Assembly (NCBI RefSeq): GCF_036322805.1
Contig: NZ_AP027272.1
Location: 3,348,001-3,412,000, forward strand
From: Planctobacterium marinum
GTDB taxonomy: Bacteria; Pseudomonadota; Gammaproteobacteria; Enterobacterales; Alteromonadaceae
Reading direction: 5' to 3'
Length of the DNA: 64,000 nucleotides
Shown here piece after piece: positions 1-9,670 of this stretch; the first letter of the stretch is position 1; every line of letters begins with the position of its first letter. The notes under the pieces are model-generated. The model saw only the letters and a list, made by a program, of their open reading frames with translations, did not search any database and had not been told where the DNA came from. Made by a program: the position numbers and the translations under genes.

Positions 1-2849
1 TCGGCCTCGGTCGCAGTGTCACCTTCGTCACCAGTATCAAACTCTTCCTGCTCGGCCATGAGAGACTCAGGGTCCGTTTGAGCGGTGTTTTCTGACTCAT
101 CCATAAGCGCAGATTCATCGATTAGGTCTTCACTTTCATCGAGCTGCTCTAGCGTATTCTCAGGGACAGCCTCAAGCTCACTACTTGGATCATCCTCACC
201 CGGTATTGTAAGTTCGTCTATTTCTAAAGAGTCTTGCAATTCTTCCTGTTCAGGCAAACCAAGCTCATTAATATTTGACAAAGACTCTTCTTCAATGTCA
301 GCCTCCGAGCTGTCACGGTCGGCGTCGTCGGGTAGCTCGAATGACTCTGCCCTGTCTTCTTCTGATTCGATAGCATCGATGCCGTCATTACCTGAATCAA
401 GCTCTTCAAAGTCTGCGTCTTGTTGCTCTGTATTGTCAGCTAATTCGTTTTCCGGGATATCTTCGATGTCGGTTCCAGAGTCGCTATCCAGCTCGTCTTC
501 CATCCCAAGTTCGGCAAGTAGCTCATCAGCCAGTTCATCCTGCGCATTATCAGCTTGTGAAGTGCTATATTCGCTGCTCTGCTCAATGTTTTCCGGTTCA
601 TCCGCGACACCGAGTTCTGCTAATAACTCATCAGCTAATGAATCTTGATCAATGTCATCTTCATCTTGGGTTTCTGCTTCCATTTCTGCCAACAGCTCGT
701 CAGCAAGATCATCTTGAGTGCTGTCCGGCTCTTGGTTCATGACCTCAGGGTCTTCAACACCAAGCTCTGCCAACAGTTCATCGGCAAGATCCATCTGCCC
801 TGAATCACCCTCAGCAACTTCTTCAATCCCTAACTCGGCAAGGAGTTCATCAGCCAGCTCATCCTGCAAGGACTCTACGTCAGTATCAGGTTGATTAGCC
901 ACCATAGCATCCAGTTCATCTTCTGGAGCCTGCAAATCCTCATCATCTTCGCTAAACAAGTCACTGGAGGCTTCATCTAAATCACTCTCATCCAGCAGGC
1001 TATCTGCAAGTTCGGCCTCATCAGAGAAAGATGAATCTTCAAAATCGCTTTCATCTCCAAACCCAACCTCATCCCCAAATGCAACATCATCTCCAAATGC
1101 AACATCATCGCCAAATGCTGTTTCTGGCTCTTCTATCGCAACATCAGGATCACCTGGCTCCTTGCGTGGCGCATTTTGCAGAACTTCTGTCAGTTCTTCG
1201 GTGATATTATCCAGTTGCTCGTTTTGTTGTTCGATGCTGTCTTCTAACTTTTCAACCGCTTCATCGGTTAGCAAATCTTCATCTGCAATGCCCAGAACTT
1301 CCTCGGCATCAAAAGCTTCTAGCTCCTCAGCACTTTCTTCCGCAACGGGCTCGGGTTCTGGCTCAGGTTCTGGTTCGGGTTCAGGAATTTCTTCTGTGAT
1401 TTCTTTAGCAGTTTCAGTTTCTGCAGCCTCTTCCAAAATGCTGTCGATATCGGACTGTTCATCTGCGTCAAGTTCTTCATCAAGGCCACTATCGAAATCT
1501 TCAACCTCGGGCTCATCCAACTCCGCGAATTCATCCAAAATGCCATCCACGTCCTCTGCAGCTTCAGATAATTCGACGGCATCATCGTCAGATTCATCAG
1601 ATGCGAACAAATCATCTAAATCACCCTGGTCCAACAAACCGCTGTCAGAGTCAGCGAAATCGTCATCATCGCCACTCAACAGGTCGTCATCCATGTCAAG
1701 GCTACTCATTTCTTCTTCGAGTACCTTGTCTAGCGAGTCGTCCAGCTCTTCGGCAAATTCATCTTGTAAGAGGTCGTCATCGCCAAACAGATCATCATCT
1801 GCCCAATCGTCGTCCCCTAATTCATCCGAGGTATCTGAGCTCAACTCGTCCAACACGTCAGATTCTTCTACGGCTTTTGAGGCCATTTCAGGGGCTGGGG
1901 CTGGTGCAGCGGTTTCAATCGCAGGCGCTTCTTCGCCTTTGCGACGCAATAAGAACATTGTCAATCCACCCAGCACTGACAAAGTAAGCAGTAACGAGGA
2001 CACGATGATAAAGATATCTGAAGTTAAAAACGACAGATCTAGTGACTTTTCTTCTTCAGGTTTAGGCGTTAACAATTCCAACATTTCTTGCTGAATTTGT
2101 AACATCTGTGATTGTTCAACTTGGTCTTGGCTAGCCCGCTCTCGTAATTGATCGATTTCTTTATTTACCGTATCCAGTCGGTCAAATATTTTGCGATTTT
2201 CATCTAGCAATGATTCTACGCTGGTGATGGATTCAGCAAATTGCTGTCTGATGGCATTGAATTGCGCTTGCTGCTCTTCATTAATGCGGTTCAGACGGGA
2301 TTCAATTTCGGTTTTTGTTTCCGCCAGATCTTCGCGGTTCACAAGTTTTACTGGCGGCTTGAGATTAACCAGGCTCTCACCCGGCTTATTTTCCGGCGAC
2401 CAGGCATCGTCATCCTGCTCAGATTTAATTTTTGCGTTTTGTGCATCAATACGAGCGATGTAACGCTCAGAGGGTAAGCGCAGCATTGCGCCATTTTTCA
2501 AGGTATTCAGGTTTTCTGTGGCAAAGGCATCCTTATTCAGTTCATAGATGGCCACCATCACCTGATAGATGCTTAAATTTTTATTCTGTCGATAACGATC
2601 GGCAATGCGCCATAAAGTATCGTCCGAATCAATCGGACCATAGGTCGCGCCAGAATATTGTTCTGTGGAATTTTTTGCGCCACGCAGCTCGATAACCCTG
2701 TCGTTTTGCTGTTGCGCATACGAAGTACCGGAGCTCAGGCAAGTGAGCAGGAAAAAAAGCACTAAACTGAAAACGCCAAGCCCTTTGCACGCCTGACTTT
2801 GCCCGGATGCCCTTGTGTTGGAATTGTATCCTGATTGAATATTACGCAC
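1..2849 (-). CDS. fimV: FimV-like polar hub / peptidoglycan-binding protein (3' end outside window)
   Basis: About 949 residues are visible and the frame is still open at position 1, so the C-terminus is missing. Reading from a GTG at 2849 directly after an in-frame stop, there is a long-n-region signal peptide ending near SYA-QQQ, a FimV-type LysM segment (YGPIDSDDTLWRIADRY, about residues 70-90), a coiled coil, one membrane segment (FIIVSSLLLTLSVLGG...) followed by RRK, and then a very acidic cytoplasmic region. That region holds a Pro-Glu repeat, four FGDDVA-type repeats and five copies of a LADELLAELG motif. FimV/HubP proteins organise cell poles (type IV pili, flagella, chemotaxis) in gammaproteobacteria. 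Placement next to asd and pdxB is usual for the order. No ATG is available near the start and no clear ribosome binding site is seen, so the start is the least certain part. Confidence 0.9.
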   Translation of the reverse strand, partial: MRNIQSGYNSNTRASGQSQACKGLGVFSLVLFFLLTCLSSGTSYAQQQNDRVIELRGAKNSTEQYSGATYGPIDSDDTLWRIADRYRQNKNLSIYQVMVAIYELNKDAFATENLNTLKNGAMLRLPSERYIARIDAQNAKIKSEQDDDAWSPENKPGESLVNLKPPVKLVNREDLAETKTEIESRLNRINEEQQAQFNAIRQQFAESITSVESLLDENRKIFDRLDTVNKEIDQLRERASQDQVEQSQMLQIQQEMLELLTPKPEEEKSLDLSFLTSDIFIIVSSLLLTLSVLGGLTMFLLRRKGEEAPAIETAAPAPAPEMASKAVEESDVLDELSSDTSDELGDDDWADDDLFGDDDLLQDEFAEELDDSLDKVLEEEMSSLDMDDDLLSGDDDDFADSDSGLLDQGDLDDLFASDESDDDAVELSEAAEDVDGILDEFAELDEPEVEDFDSGLDEELDADEQSDIDSILEEAAETETAKEITEEIPEPEPEPEPEPEPVAEESAEELEAFDAEEVLGIADEDLLTDEAVEKLEDSIEQQNEQLDNITEELTEVLQNAPRKEPGDPDVAIEEPETAFGDDVAFGDDVAFGDEVGFGDESDFEDSSFSDEAELADSLLDESDLDEASSDLFSEDDEDLQAPEDELDAMVANQPDTDVESLQDELADELLAELGIEEVAEGDSGQMDLADELLAELGVEDPEVMNQEPDSTQDDLADELLAEMEAETQDEDDIDQDSLADELLAELGVADEPENIEQSSEYSTSQADNAQDELADELLAELGMEDELDSDSGTDIEDIPENELADNTEQQDADFEELDSGNDGIDAIESEEDRAESFELPDDADRDSSEADIEEESLSNINELGLPEQEELQDSLEIDELTIPGEDDPSSELEAVPENTLEQLDESEDLIDESALMDESENTAQTDPESLMAEQEEFDTGDEGDTATEA

Positions 2850-3268
2850 TTAAGTATTTTGCCGTCTTGATTTTATAATTTCGTCAATTTTTTGTTGTTA
2901 GTTGTATGACTTCAGCCAAAACAAGGTAAACCAACGTTTGGCTGCAAGACTTATACCAATACCAGAGGTATTTCCATACCTAACTATAAACCAGATACAG
3001 TGAGCAAGCCAATTCCCCTCTTACCGAGGCAAAGCGTGTATATCGTTGCTGTGCAATTTCACAGTAAAGCTAAACGCGCTGTAGTCACTGATTAAACATC
3101 ACCGATAATACAGTATTCACCGTGTGAGGACAGCAAAAATCAGATTTAATCCCGCTTATTGCTGGTCATCGGCTTAGATCAAAAAAACTTAAATAAAATA
3201 GGCAGTTGCGATAGAGGATTGTATATAGAGAAGCTGGCCAGCAGTATAGTGCTGGCCGAAAATAGAAA
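2850..3268. other. Intergenic region between fimV and asd
   Basis: About 420 bases with no supportable gene. It should contain the fimV promoter, but no convincing -35/-10 pair was found. Visible structures are a small stem-loop at 2958-2972 (AATACC-AGA-GGTATT) and the stronger inverted repeat at 3236-3257 listed separately. Confidence 0.5.
3236..3257 (-). terminator. Inverted repeat downstream of asd, candidate terminator
   Basis: Perfect 8-bp stem GGCCAGCA / TGCTGGCC around a six-base loop, 12 bases after the asd stop codon on the minus strand. The following bases hold only a weak T tract, so termination efficiency is doubtful. Confidence 0.5.
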
Positions 3269-4285
3269 TTATAGATAGTCGCGGATCAATACTTCAGCTA
3301 TCTGAATGCTGTTAGTAGCAGCGCCTTTGCGAACGTTGTCTGAAACAACCCACAAATTCAAACCATTTGGATGAGTGATATCCTGGCGTACCCGTCCAAC
3401 AAAAACGTCATCTTTACCACTGGAGTTACCCACCTGAGTTGGGAAGTCTTCGCGATTTTCCATCAACACAACCCCTTCGGCGTCTCTCAATAGGGCTTTT
3501 ACCTGCTCAACATCCATTGGTTGCTGGGTTTCCAAATGCACAGCTTCACCATGACCATAAAACACAGGCACTCGCACCGCTGTTGCGTTCACCAGGATAC
3601 TGTCATCCCCCATTATTTTTTGGGTTTCCCAGCTCATTTTCATTTCTTCTTTGGTGTAATCGTTATCGAGGAATACATCAATCTGAGGAATACAATTAAA
3701 CGCAATCTGGCGACTAAAGCTTTCCACTTTTACTTCTCGGCCGTTTAACAAATCAGCCGTTTGTTTGGCCAATTCATCCATGGCAGATTTACCTGCGCCT
3801 GAAACAGATTGATAAGTCGACACATTAATGCGCGTGATCCCGAAGTGGTCGTGAATAGGCTTAAGCGCCACCAGCATGCCGATTGTTGAGCAGTTAGGGT
3901 TCGCGATAATATTGCGATTTCTAAAATCAGCAATAGCGTGGGCATTAACTTCCGGTACTACTAACGGGATGTCTGGCTCGTAGCGAAAATGTGAGGTGTT
4001 ATCAATCACCACACAACCTTGCTCAGCAGCAACAGGAGCATATTTCGCAGAAATACTACCTCCAGCTGAGAAAAAGCCAATTTGTACCTGGGTCCAATCA
4101 AACGTATCCGCATCTTGTACCGTAATCTCTTCACCCTTATAGGTAATGGTACTACCTGCGCTGCGTGCGCTTGCTAAGGGATAAAGATTGTTGATTGGAA
4201 ATCCGCGTTCTTCGAGAATTTCAATCATGTTTTTGCCCACCAAACCAGTGGCACCTAAAACGGCAACATCAAATGCGCGAGACAT
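3269..4285 (-). CDS. asd: Aspartate-semialdehyde dehydrogenase
   Basis: A 338-residue protein with an N-terminal Rossmann motif (VAVLGATGLVGKNM, residues 7-20) and the catalytic cysteine in NCSTI (Cys132). The segment VFYGHGEAVHLE later in the chain carries the conserved histidines. It reduces aspartyl phosphate to aspartate semialdehyde for lysine/diaminopimelate, threonine and methionine synthesis in the cytoplasm. The intact active cysteine makes it a true Asd rather than the inactive Usg paralog that sits at the same position next to pdxB in E. coli. It lies 20 bases downstream of pdxB on the same strand, so co-transcription is likely. Confidence 0.95.
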   Translation of the reverse strand: MSRAFDVAVLGATGLVGKNMIEILEERGFPINNLYPLASARSAGSTITYKGEEITVQDADTFDWTQVQIGFFSAGGSISAKYAPVAAEQGCVVIDNTSHFRYEPDIPLVVPEVNAHAIADFRNRNIIANPNCSTIGMLVALKPIHDHFGITRINVSTYQSVSGAGKSAMDELAKQTADLLNGREVKVESFSRQIAFNCIPQIDVFLDNDYTKEEMKMSWETQKIMGDDSILVNATAVRVPVFYGHGEAVHLETQQPMDVEQVKALLRDAEGVVLMENREDFPTQVGNSSGKDDVFVGRVRQDITHPNGLNLWVVSDNVRKGAATNSIQIAEVLIRDYL

Positions 4286-4305
4286 TTACTACTTACTCCA
4301 ATTAA

Positions 4306-5457
4306 TTATGTTTGGTCGCCTTTTGCGACGTTTCGAAAACCAAGCCCGTAGATTGCCTGTGTCAGCAAAGAATTTCCAGTATTTACTTGCACACTAGAAA
4401 ATTCTCTTCGAATACCATAGTGCTTTCGGCTATATCTGAAAGATTTATCATCATTTACTTGCGTTTTAAACAGGAGACTGTCTTGTTCTATGGCATAAAC
4501 CTGGCTAATCAGTTCATGTAATTGTACTTCGGTTGAACTCTCGTTTTGCGCTAAATCCAGCCAGGATTTTCCGGAAAAAGTAACTTCCGGTAAATAGTGC
4601 CACATACTCTTTTGCGGCCAACCAAACTGCTGAGCAGCAAAGTTATAGATCATCTCTGTTCCACGCGCTTTGCCTTCCAGGGTATGTCCAGCAATATGCT
4701 GGGTAGCAATATCAGTGCACTGAGCCAACTCAAAATCAATATCGGGTTCATTTTCCCAAACATCAAATAGAGTAAAAAAAGCATTGTTACTCTGCAGCAC
4801 TGATTTTAAAGCTCGATTGTCCACTACTTCACCACGACAAGCGTTAACCAGAATTTGCTCTGGCTTGAGCGCCTTCAAGCGCTGCTCGTCAAGCATGTGA
4901 CGGGTGGGCCACCTCCCTTCGTTAACATATGGCACGTGCAAACTGATTATGTCGCATTCAAGAATGACTGATAATGGCACCATATCACGGATGTCTCCAG
5001 CGGCCTCCAGCGGTGGATCACAAAGCAGTACTTCTAAACCAAGGTGCTCGGCTCGTTCCGCGAGAGCAGTGCCAACATTGCCAGCTCCAACTATGCCTAA
5101 GCGTTTGCTGTGCAGTTTGATTTTCTCCTTTGCCGCTAACCACAATAAACCCGCAATGACATACTCAGCGACGGCAATAGCATTGCAGCCTGCTGCGGAA
5201 TAAGCTTTGATACCTCGTTCTTTTAGGTAATTCAGATCCATGTGGTCAGTACCAGCAGTCGCCGTCGCCACCAGTTTTAATTGCTTTGCCTGGCTTAGCA
5301 GCTCTGGTGTCACTTTGGTAGTGGAACGAATAAACAGGGCCTCGACATCGGTCAGATCTGCAGCACTGAGTTGGTTGCCTGCGAAGTGAGTTACTTCGGC
5401 TACATCTTCAAAAAAAGCCTCACCGTAGGTAAGGGTATCTTCACAAAATACTTTCAC
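4306..5457 (-). CDS. pdxB: Erythronate-4-phosphate dehydrogenase
   Basis: Enzyme of pyridoxal phosphate synthesis that oxidises 4-phosphoerythronate with NAD; D-isomer 2-hydroxyacid dehydrogenase family. Visible motifs are the nucleotide-binding GIVGAGNVGTALAERAEHLG, the VNACRGEVVDN segment, and the catalytic histidine in HIAGHTLEGKARG. The C-terminal PdxB-specific dimerisation domain is present. I place the start at the GTG at 5457, giving VKVFCEDTLTYGEAFF, which aligns with the N-terminus of E. coli PdxB. The ATG at 5520 adds 21 residues without family support and lies inside the terminator of the amylase gene upstream. Length from the GTG is 383 residues, normal for the family. Confidence 0.93.
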   Translation of the reverse strand: MKVFCEDTLTYGEAFFEDVAEVTHFAGNQLSAADLTDVEALFIRSTTKVTPELLSQAKQLKLVATATAGTDHMDLNYLKERGIKAYSAAGCNAIAVAEYVIAGLLWLAAKEKIKLHSKRLGIVGAGNVGTALAERAEHLGLEVLLCDPPLEAAGDIRDMVPLSVILECDIISLHVPYVNEGRWPTRHMLDEQRLKALKPEQILVNACRGEVVDNRALKSVLQSNNAFFTLFDVWENEPDIDFELAQCTDIATQHIAGHTLEGKARGTEMIYNFAAQQFGWPQKSMWHYLPEVTFSGKSWLDLAQNESSTEVQLHELISQVYAIEQDSLLFKTQVNDDKSFRYSRKHYGIRREFSSVQVNTGNSLLTQAIYGLGFRNVAKGDQT

Positions 5458-5503
5458 TGAAACTATCTGATTGTGGGAAAACGCGAATGATCGCACGTCA
5501 GAT

Positions 5504-5547
5504 AAATAAAAAAAACCCAACCAGTTGGTTTATGCCGACTGATTGGG
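5504..5547 (-). terminator. Rho-independent terminator of the alpha-amylase gene
   Basis: 13-bp stem (5516-5528 with 5535-5547) containing two G-U pairs, six-base loop, followed on the minus strand by a run of T (A-rich 5504-5515 on plus). It lies 30 bases after the amylase stop and separates that gene from pdxB. Confidence 0.9.
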
Positions 5548-5576
5548 CCTGATTCAACTAGATTTGCTAGCTCAAA

Positions 5577-7574
5577 TTAAAAATCTGAAATCTCCGCGCT
5601 ATTGCCATTAAAGTCGAACTTGTTAATTTTACCGCATTGGGCAAAGTGATTGTTACTGCTGTAGGGCGCACCACTTTGTGTAATGTCGCTTTCCCAGCCC
5701 TGCCCGTTTTTAACAAAGGCTTTGACTTCAAACCAACCATTTACCGCTTTGCTGCAGTCCATTTGCACATCTAACATCCAATAGTGCTGCCCCCAAAGAT
5801 TGAGCGGCTCTTCGCCGTAACCATCTACAGCAACCGTTTTTACTGCCCCCCATGAGGAAGGCCAAACATCCGTAGTCCAATCCATGGCGGTTCCCTCAGC
5901 ATAGCTATCCTGTGCCGACTCTGCGCCATACCAGTCAAGGTAAAACTCGTTTGACTTCCAGGGGGCCGTTGTGACGTTGCGCAAATTATTGTGGGTAATG
6001 GGCATGGCACATTCGAAATTAGTGGTCTGGCAATTTCGCCCCAGATTGTTGTTGGCGTAATCGTGATCAATTCCGCCTCGAATAAACATATCCTGACCGC
6101 TAGCCGTTTCTGCCTGAATGAAAATCACGGTGCGCTGCCAGTCTTCATTACCTCCGGTTGTAGTAATTTTGCTGTTTTGGTGAATGGCGAACGCATCCCA
6201 GGCGGCAAGATTAGTGTTTATGCTACCGTCACCATTGACGGTAATAGTCTCACCAGAACAACTACTGCCATCTTGAGACAACTCACCTTTGAGCACATTA
6301 CAGTACACACCCGCCGTCATCTGAGTACCAAGAGCAACATTCATGGTGTAGTCTTCTTTGTTGATAGCAACATGCCCTGCACTGCCGCGACCGAAGGCGA
6401 TTTGATTATTGCCGTTGTCCCACCAATCAGTCACGTTCCAGTTGTCATTCACGTTGTTTCTGAAATCTACACCACCAGCGATATAGCTCCAGCGATGTTC
6501 ACATTTCCAGTTGCTGCCATAACATTCCAAAGTGCCATTGTTATGCACCGGCACGGATGGCCCACCTGCATCAGTATCACCGTGGAAATCATAGCTGGAC
6601 ATCACCTTGGGATAACCATAAGGCCAGGCCAGCATGAAGACGTTTGCCAGATCATAAAGTCGACCATCTTCGAACGTAATGACATTACCAGCACCACCAT
6701 GGCCACGTTGATTATCGTGGTTATCCACAAATACCACCGCTTGATAGCTGGGTAAAAAACCCCACGCCTCGCCAAAACTGCTTAACCAGGATAATTGACC
6801 ATTGCGGAAGGTATTACCTAATTGAGTACTATATTTAAACTCGGTTACCAACCCGGTTCCCGTATATTCTGCTGCGCTTACCGCTTCACCACCTTGATCG
6901 ATGACTTCCTGAAAGACCAAAGGTGAACCGTTAACTTTGGACAATACCCCCTGAATATCACTGACCGACATGTGTTTTGAAGCATCAAATCGAAAACCAG
7001 CAACTCCGAGATTAGTCAAATAATTGAGATAACCCGCCAACGTATCTTGTACATAAGTGGCACTGGTATTTAAATCCGGTAATCCCACCAGCTCACAGTT
7101 CTGTACTCGCCAGCGATCATTACCATAATCCTCCGGATTAATGGTGCAAGTATCGTGAAAATCTTGCGGGCCATAAACCGAATATTGTTTATTGCCGTAG
7201 CTATTGCCAGCCACGCCAGTGCCACTACCCGCAGCCATGTGGTTAATCACGGCATCCACATAAATCTCCACGCCTTGGGCGTTACAACGGGATATCATGT
7301 CAACAAATTCAGCTTCGCTGCCGCCCCGGCTTTGGATCTGATAGCTGACAGGTTGGTAGCGAGTCCACCACTGATCCCCCTGAATGTGCTCATTCGGCGG
7401 TGACACTTGCACTGCGGCATAGCCATTTGGACCGAGAAACGTTTCACACTCATTGGCCACGTCTGACCAATTCCATTCAAAAAGGTGCACAAAGGTTGTA
7501 GGAGCAGAGACTGCAGGAGCACTCAGTAGAGTTGCGGCAACGCCGAGCGCCAGCGTCGATTTAAGGGATTTCAT
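5577..7574 (-). CDS. Secreted chloride-dependent alpha-amylase, GH13 (AHA / animal type)
   Basis: 665 residues with a signal peptide (about 1-24, ending AVSA). The catalytic barrel has Asp197 in GFRFDASKH, Glu223 in FQEVID and Asp287 in FVDNHDN. Arg195 and Asn285 sit where the chloride ligands of animal-type amylases lie. The sequence follows the Pseudoalteromonas haloplanktis AHA enzyme closely along its whole length, including the roughly 200-residue C-terminal region after the catalytic part (from about [18 protein letters not shown]), which in AHA is a propeptide removed after secretion. It hydrolyses internal alpha-1,4 bonds of starch or glycogen outside the cell. It is monocistronic with its own terminator, and two LacI-type palindromes lie upstream. 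Confidence 0.96.
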   Translation of the reverse strand: MKSLKSTLALGVAATLLSAPAVSAPTTFVHLFEWNWSDVANECETFLGPNGYAAVQVSPPNEHIQGDQWWTRYQPVSYQIQSRGGSEAEFVDMISRCNAQGVEIYVDAVINHMAAGSGTGVAGNSYGNKQYSVYGPQDFHDTCTINPEDYGNDRWRVQNCELVGLPDLNTSATYVQDTLAGYLNYLTNLGVAGFRFDASKHMSVSDIQGVLSKVNGSPLVFQEVIDQGGEAVSAAEYTGTGLVTEFKYSTQLGNTFRNGQLSWLSSFGEAWGFLPSYQAVVFVDNHDNQRGHGGAGNVITFEDGRLYDLANVFMLAWPYGYPKVMSSYDFHGDTDAGGPSVPVHNNGTLECYGSNWKCEHRWSYIAGGVDFRNNVNDNWNVTDWWDNGNNQIAFGRGSAGHVAINKEDYTMNVALGTQMTAGVYCNVLKGELSQDGSSCSGETITVNGDGSINTNLAAWDAFAIHQNSKITTTGGNEDWQRTVIFIQAETASGQDMFIRGGIDHDYANNNLGRNCQTTNFECAMPITHNNLRNVTTAPWKSNEFYLDWYGAESAQDSYAEGTAMDWTTDVWPSSWGAVKTVAVDGYGEEPLNLWGQHYWMLDVQMDCSKAVNGWFEVKAFVKNGQGWESDITQSGAPYSSNNHFAQCGKINKFDFNGNSAEISDF

Positions 7575-7648
7575 TTTGCCTCCAATTTAATTTACACAAG
7601 GTTAACATTCGATTAACAACCTAAATCTTGGGTAAATTAAATTCCAAT

Positions 7649-7684
7649 TGAATACGTATGCACTCCCCTCTGCATACGTATGCG
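7649..7684. promoter_or_regulatory. Two LacI-family-type palindromic operators upstream of the amylase gene
   Basis: Two near-identical sites, TGAATACGTATGCA (7649-7662) and TGCATACGTATGCG (7671-7684), centred on CG and spaced 22 bases centre to centre, or two helical turns. They lie 75-110 bases upstream of the amylase ATG. CG-centred palindromes of this form are typical of LacI-family sugar repressors, including maltodextrin regulators of marine gammaproteobacteria. The identity of the regulator is inferred, and no LacI-type gene is in this window. Confidence 0.65.
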
Positions 7685-7804
7685 TGGAATGGTTTATACA
7701 CCTGGATTATTGAAGGCTTTAAGTCAGCTTTTTGATCCAGATCAGATCATTAAATACTTGCCGGGTTTATTCTGGTTTCAGAAACAAAAATCAGGAGAAA
7801 AACC

Positions 7805-7927
7805 ATGTTAAGTTTATTATTCAACGATCCAGTCGCTTGGGGTTCTTTGTTGGGGTTAACTATCGTAGTTGCACTCTGTGGTTATTACGTGTACCTGTTT
7901 ATGCACAACACTAATCACAACCTGTAG
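7805..7927 (+). CDS. DUF3149-family 40-residue membrane miniprotein
   Basis: Starts MLSLLFNDPVAWGSLLG and continues with one hydrophobic segment (LLGLTIVVALCGYYVYLF), ending in a short polar tail. An AGGAG ribosome binding site sits eight bases before the ATG. The shape (a short MLxLLFxxPVxxGSL head followed by a single helix) is that of the DUF3149 inner-membrane proteins found across gammaproteobacteria, whose function is unknown. It is encoded alone and converges on the hydrolase gene, with three bases between the two stop codons. Confidence 0.75.
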   Translation: MLSLLFNDPVAWGSLLGLTIVVALCGYYVYLFMHNTNHNL

Positions 7928-7930
7928 TGA

Positions 7931-8806
7931 CTAATTGCTGTTGGCAATAAAATTCATAAACACTTCTGTCACTCGCTGCGCGGATTCAATTTGGGGATAG
8001 TGCCCCACTGGCAGCGAGCAGGTTGGTGCATGAGGTAATAACTGCTGCCAACGCAGCCGCATGTGTTCACCAGAGATGGGATCATGGCGACCATTAATAA
8101 AGAGCATTGGCACTTGTGTGGATTGCATTGCGTCAAGCCAATCCTGTCTGCGTTGCTTGCGCTCATCGATGTATTGCAGCAAATAAGGCATAGCCTTTAC
8201 GCCATTATTGATTTGAAGAAGCTGCCACAGCGTTGCAATTTCGTGTTTTTTCGGTGGTGTCTGCGGACCGAAGATACGCTTGAAACTGCCTTCCAGACTA
8301 CGCTCGTTCAAAAATTTTACAGCCCAAGGGCCGATAACACTTTTCAGTAATTTTTGAGTCAGTAATGGTCGGTGGCTTTCGCTAAATAGTCCACCGTTGA
8401 GGAAGGTTATTGAACTCAACTGAATCTGTGTTTGTTCGGTTTCCACCATGTGCAGTAGCTCTTGCGCAACTGAGTCACCATAATCATGAGCCAAAACATG
8501 GCATTTGGAAATATTCAGGTGTGCTAACAAGGCCAGGTAAAACCGAGCTTGCTCTGCCAGAGTGTAGCCATAAGGTACCGGTTTATCGGAAAGACCGTAA
8601 CCGAGCATATCCATCGACACCAGATGATAGTCTGTCGATAAGTCAGCCCACTGATGGTGCCAATCCCAGCTGGCACTGGGGAAACCATGAATAAACAAGA
8701 TAACTGGCTTGCCAGGAGCATGATGCTGCCACCAGGCCAGTCGACGCTCGTTTACAGTGAGATAGTTTACCGTTTGTATGTATTCTTTTAACGTTGCATA
8801 AGGCAT
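7931..8806 (-). CDS. Alpha/beta-fold hydrolase (MEST / epoxide-hydrolase-like)
   Basis: 291 residues, cytoplasmic (no signal peptide). It has the oxyanion motif HGFPSASWDW (40-49), an aspartate nucleophile in AHDYGDS (Asp108), an acid candidate at Asp242 (NGRHDPIS) and the catalytic histidine His269 (VGHYPQIE). An Asp nucleophile points to haloalkane dehalogenase or epoxide-hydrolase-type chemistry; the overall pattern is most like the MEST/PEG1 branch. The substrate is unknown. It follows the class II aldolase gene by 18 bases on the same strand, so the two probably form an operon. Confidence 0.85.
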   Translation of the reverse strand: MPYATLKEYIQTVNYLTVNERRLAWWQHHAPGKPVILFIHGFPSASWDWHHQWADLSTDYHLVSMDMLGYGLSDKPVPYGYTLAEQARFYLALLAHLNISKCHVLAHDYGDSVAQELLHMVETEQTQIQLSSITFLNGGLFSESHRPLLTQKLLKSVIGPWAVKFLNERSLEGSFKRIFGPQTPPKKHEIATLWQLLQINNGVKAMPYLLQYIDERKQRRQDWLDAMQSTQVPMLFINGRHDPISGEHMRLRWQQLLPHAPTCSLPVGHYPQIESAQRVTEVFMNFIANSN

Positions 8807-8824
8807 CAGTTATCAAGCCAAAAA

Positions 8825-9577
8825 CTAATGGCGAAATGAAGGGTCAATGCGATCCAGTTTACGCAATATTCCGGGCCAGGCCAGCCCTCCTCCTGCGGCT
8901 TTGGTCACCTCAGAAGCTTGCGCTTTAATACCTGCCAATATTGGCTTAGGAATGGTTTTCAGCGGTTGTCCCGAGGACTGAGCCAGTAGTTGAATTTCAC
9001 ACGCCCGTTGCAATACAAACATAAACAAAAACGCATCCGCAACGGTTTCGGCGCAGGTGAGCAAGCCATGATTGCGCAGTATCATAAAATTATGACTACC
9101 CAAATCAGCCACCAGCCTGGCTTTTTCATCGGGATTCAGCGCAATCCCCTCATAGTCGTGATAAGCCAAGCCAGATAAGGGAAATAAAGACTGCTGGCTC
9201 AAAGGCTGTAAGCCATTTTCCAAAGTAGAAACTGCGACACCGGCATTAGTGTGTAAATGCAATACGCAATGAGCATCTTCCCGAGCTTCGTGTACGGCAC
9301 TGTGAATATTGAATCCAGCAGGATTGATATCATGCTCAGAATCCATGATTTTATTACCTTCAAGATCCACCTTAACCAGATTAGAAGCCGTTACTTCTTC
9401 GAACAACATGCCATAGGGATTAATCAAAAACTGCGGTTCAGCACCGGGAATGCGGGCTGAAATATGAGTGAAAATTAAATCATCCCAACCGTAGTGAGCA
9501 ACGGTGCGGTAACAAGCCGCTAAATCCACCCGCAACTGCCACTCGGCAGCACTTACTTGTTGTTGTACTTTTGACAT
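8825..9577 (-). CDS. Class II aldolase/adducin family protein
   Basis: 250 residues covering one aldolase_II domain. The zinc-ligand histidines are visible as His107 and His109 (LHLHT) and His170 (RNHG). Family members are fuculose/rhamnulose/ribulose phosphate aldolases or epimerases and also many proteins of unknown substrate with the adducin-like fold. The sequence resembles the generic class II aldolase proteins common in proteobacteria more than a named sugar-phosphate aldolase. A strong purine-rich ribosome binding site (GGGGGATAGG) precedes the ATG. It is divergent from the Crp/Fnr-type regulator gene, which may control it. Confidence 0.85.
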   Translation of the reverse strand: MSKVQQQVSAAEWQLRVDLAACYRTVAHYGWDDLIFTHISARIPGAEPQFLINPYGMLFEEVTASNLVKVDLEGNKIMDSEHDINPAGFNIHSAVHEAREDAHCVLHLHTNAGVAVSTLENGLQPLSQQSLFPLSGLAYHDYEGIALNPDEKARLVADLGSHNFMILRNHGLLTCAETVADAFLFMFVLQRACEIQLLAQSSGQPLKTIPKPILAGIKAQASEVTKAAGGGLAWPGILRKLDRIDPSFRH

Positions 9578-9670
9578 ATTCCTATCCCCCGCTCTGGTAT
9601 CAGTTCACTATAGACTATAAGCTAAAGGGGCAACTGTCGTTCTGGCGACATTTTTTGGAGTACCCCTTAA

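Noticed and set aside
1064-1125. 18-base tandem repeats as a CRISPR-like array
   Set aside because: They are in-frame codons of FimV (FGDDVA units) without spacers.
85-2094. Long Ser-rich open frames on the plus strand (85-648 and 1162-2094)
   Set aside because: They are the antisense of the acidic Asp/Glu-rich FimV region, whose codons read as Ser on the other strand; no ribosome binding site or domain.
5458-5520. Upstream ATG start for pdxB
   Set aside because: Adds residues not found in the family and overlaps the amylase terminator; GTG at 5457 matches the PdxB N-terminus.
5991-6755. 254-residue open frame on the plus strand
   Set aside because: Lies wholly antisense to the strongly supported alpha-amylase gene and shows no recognisable protein features.
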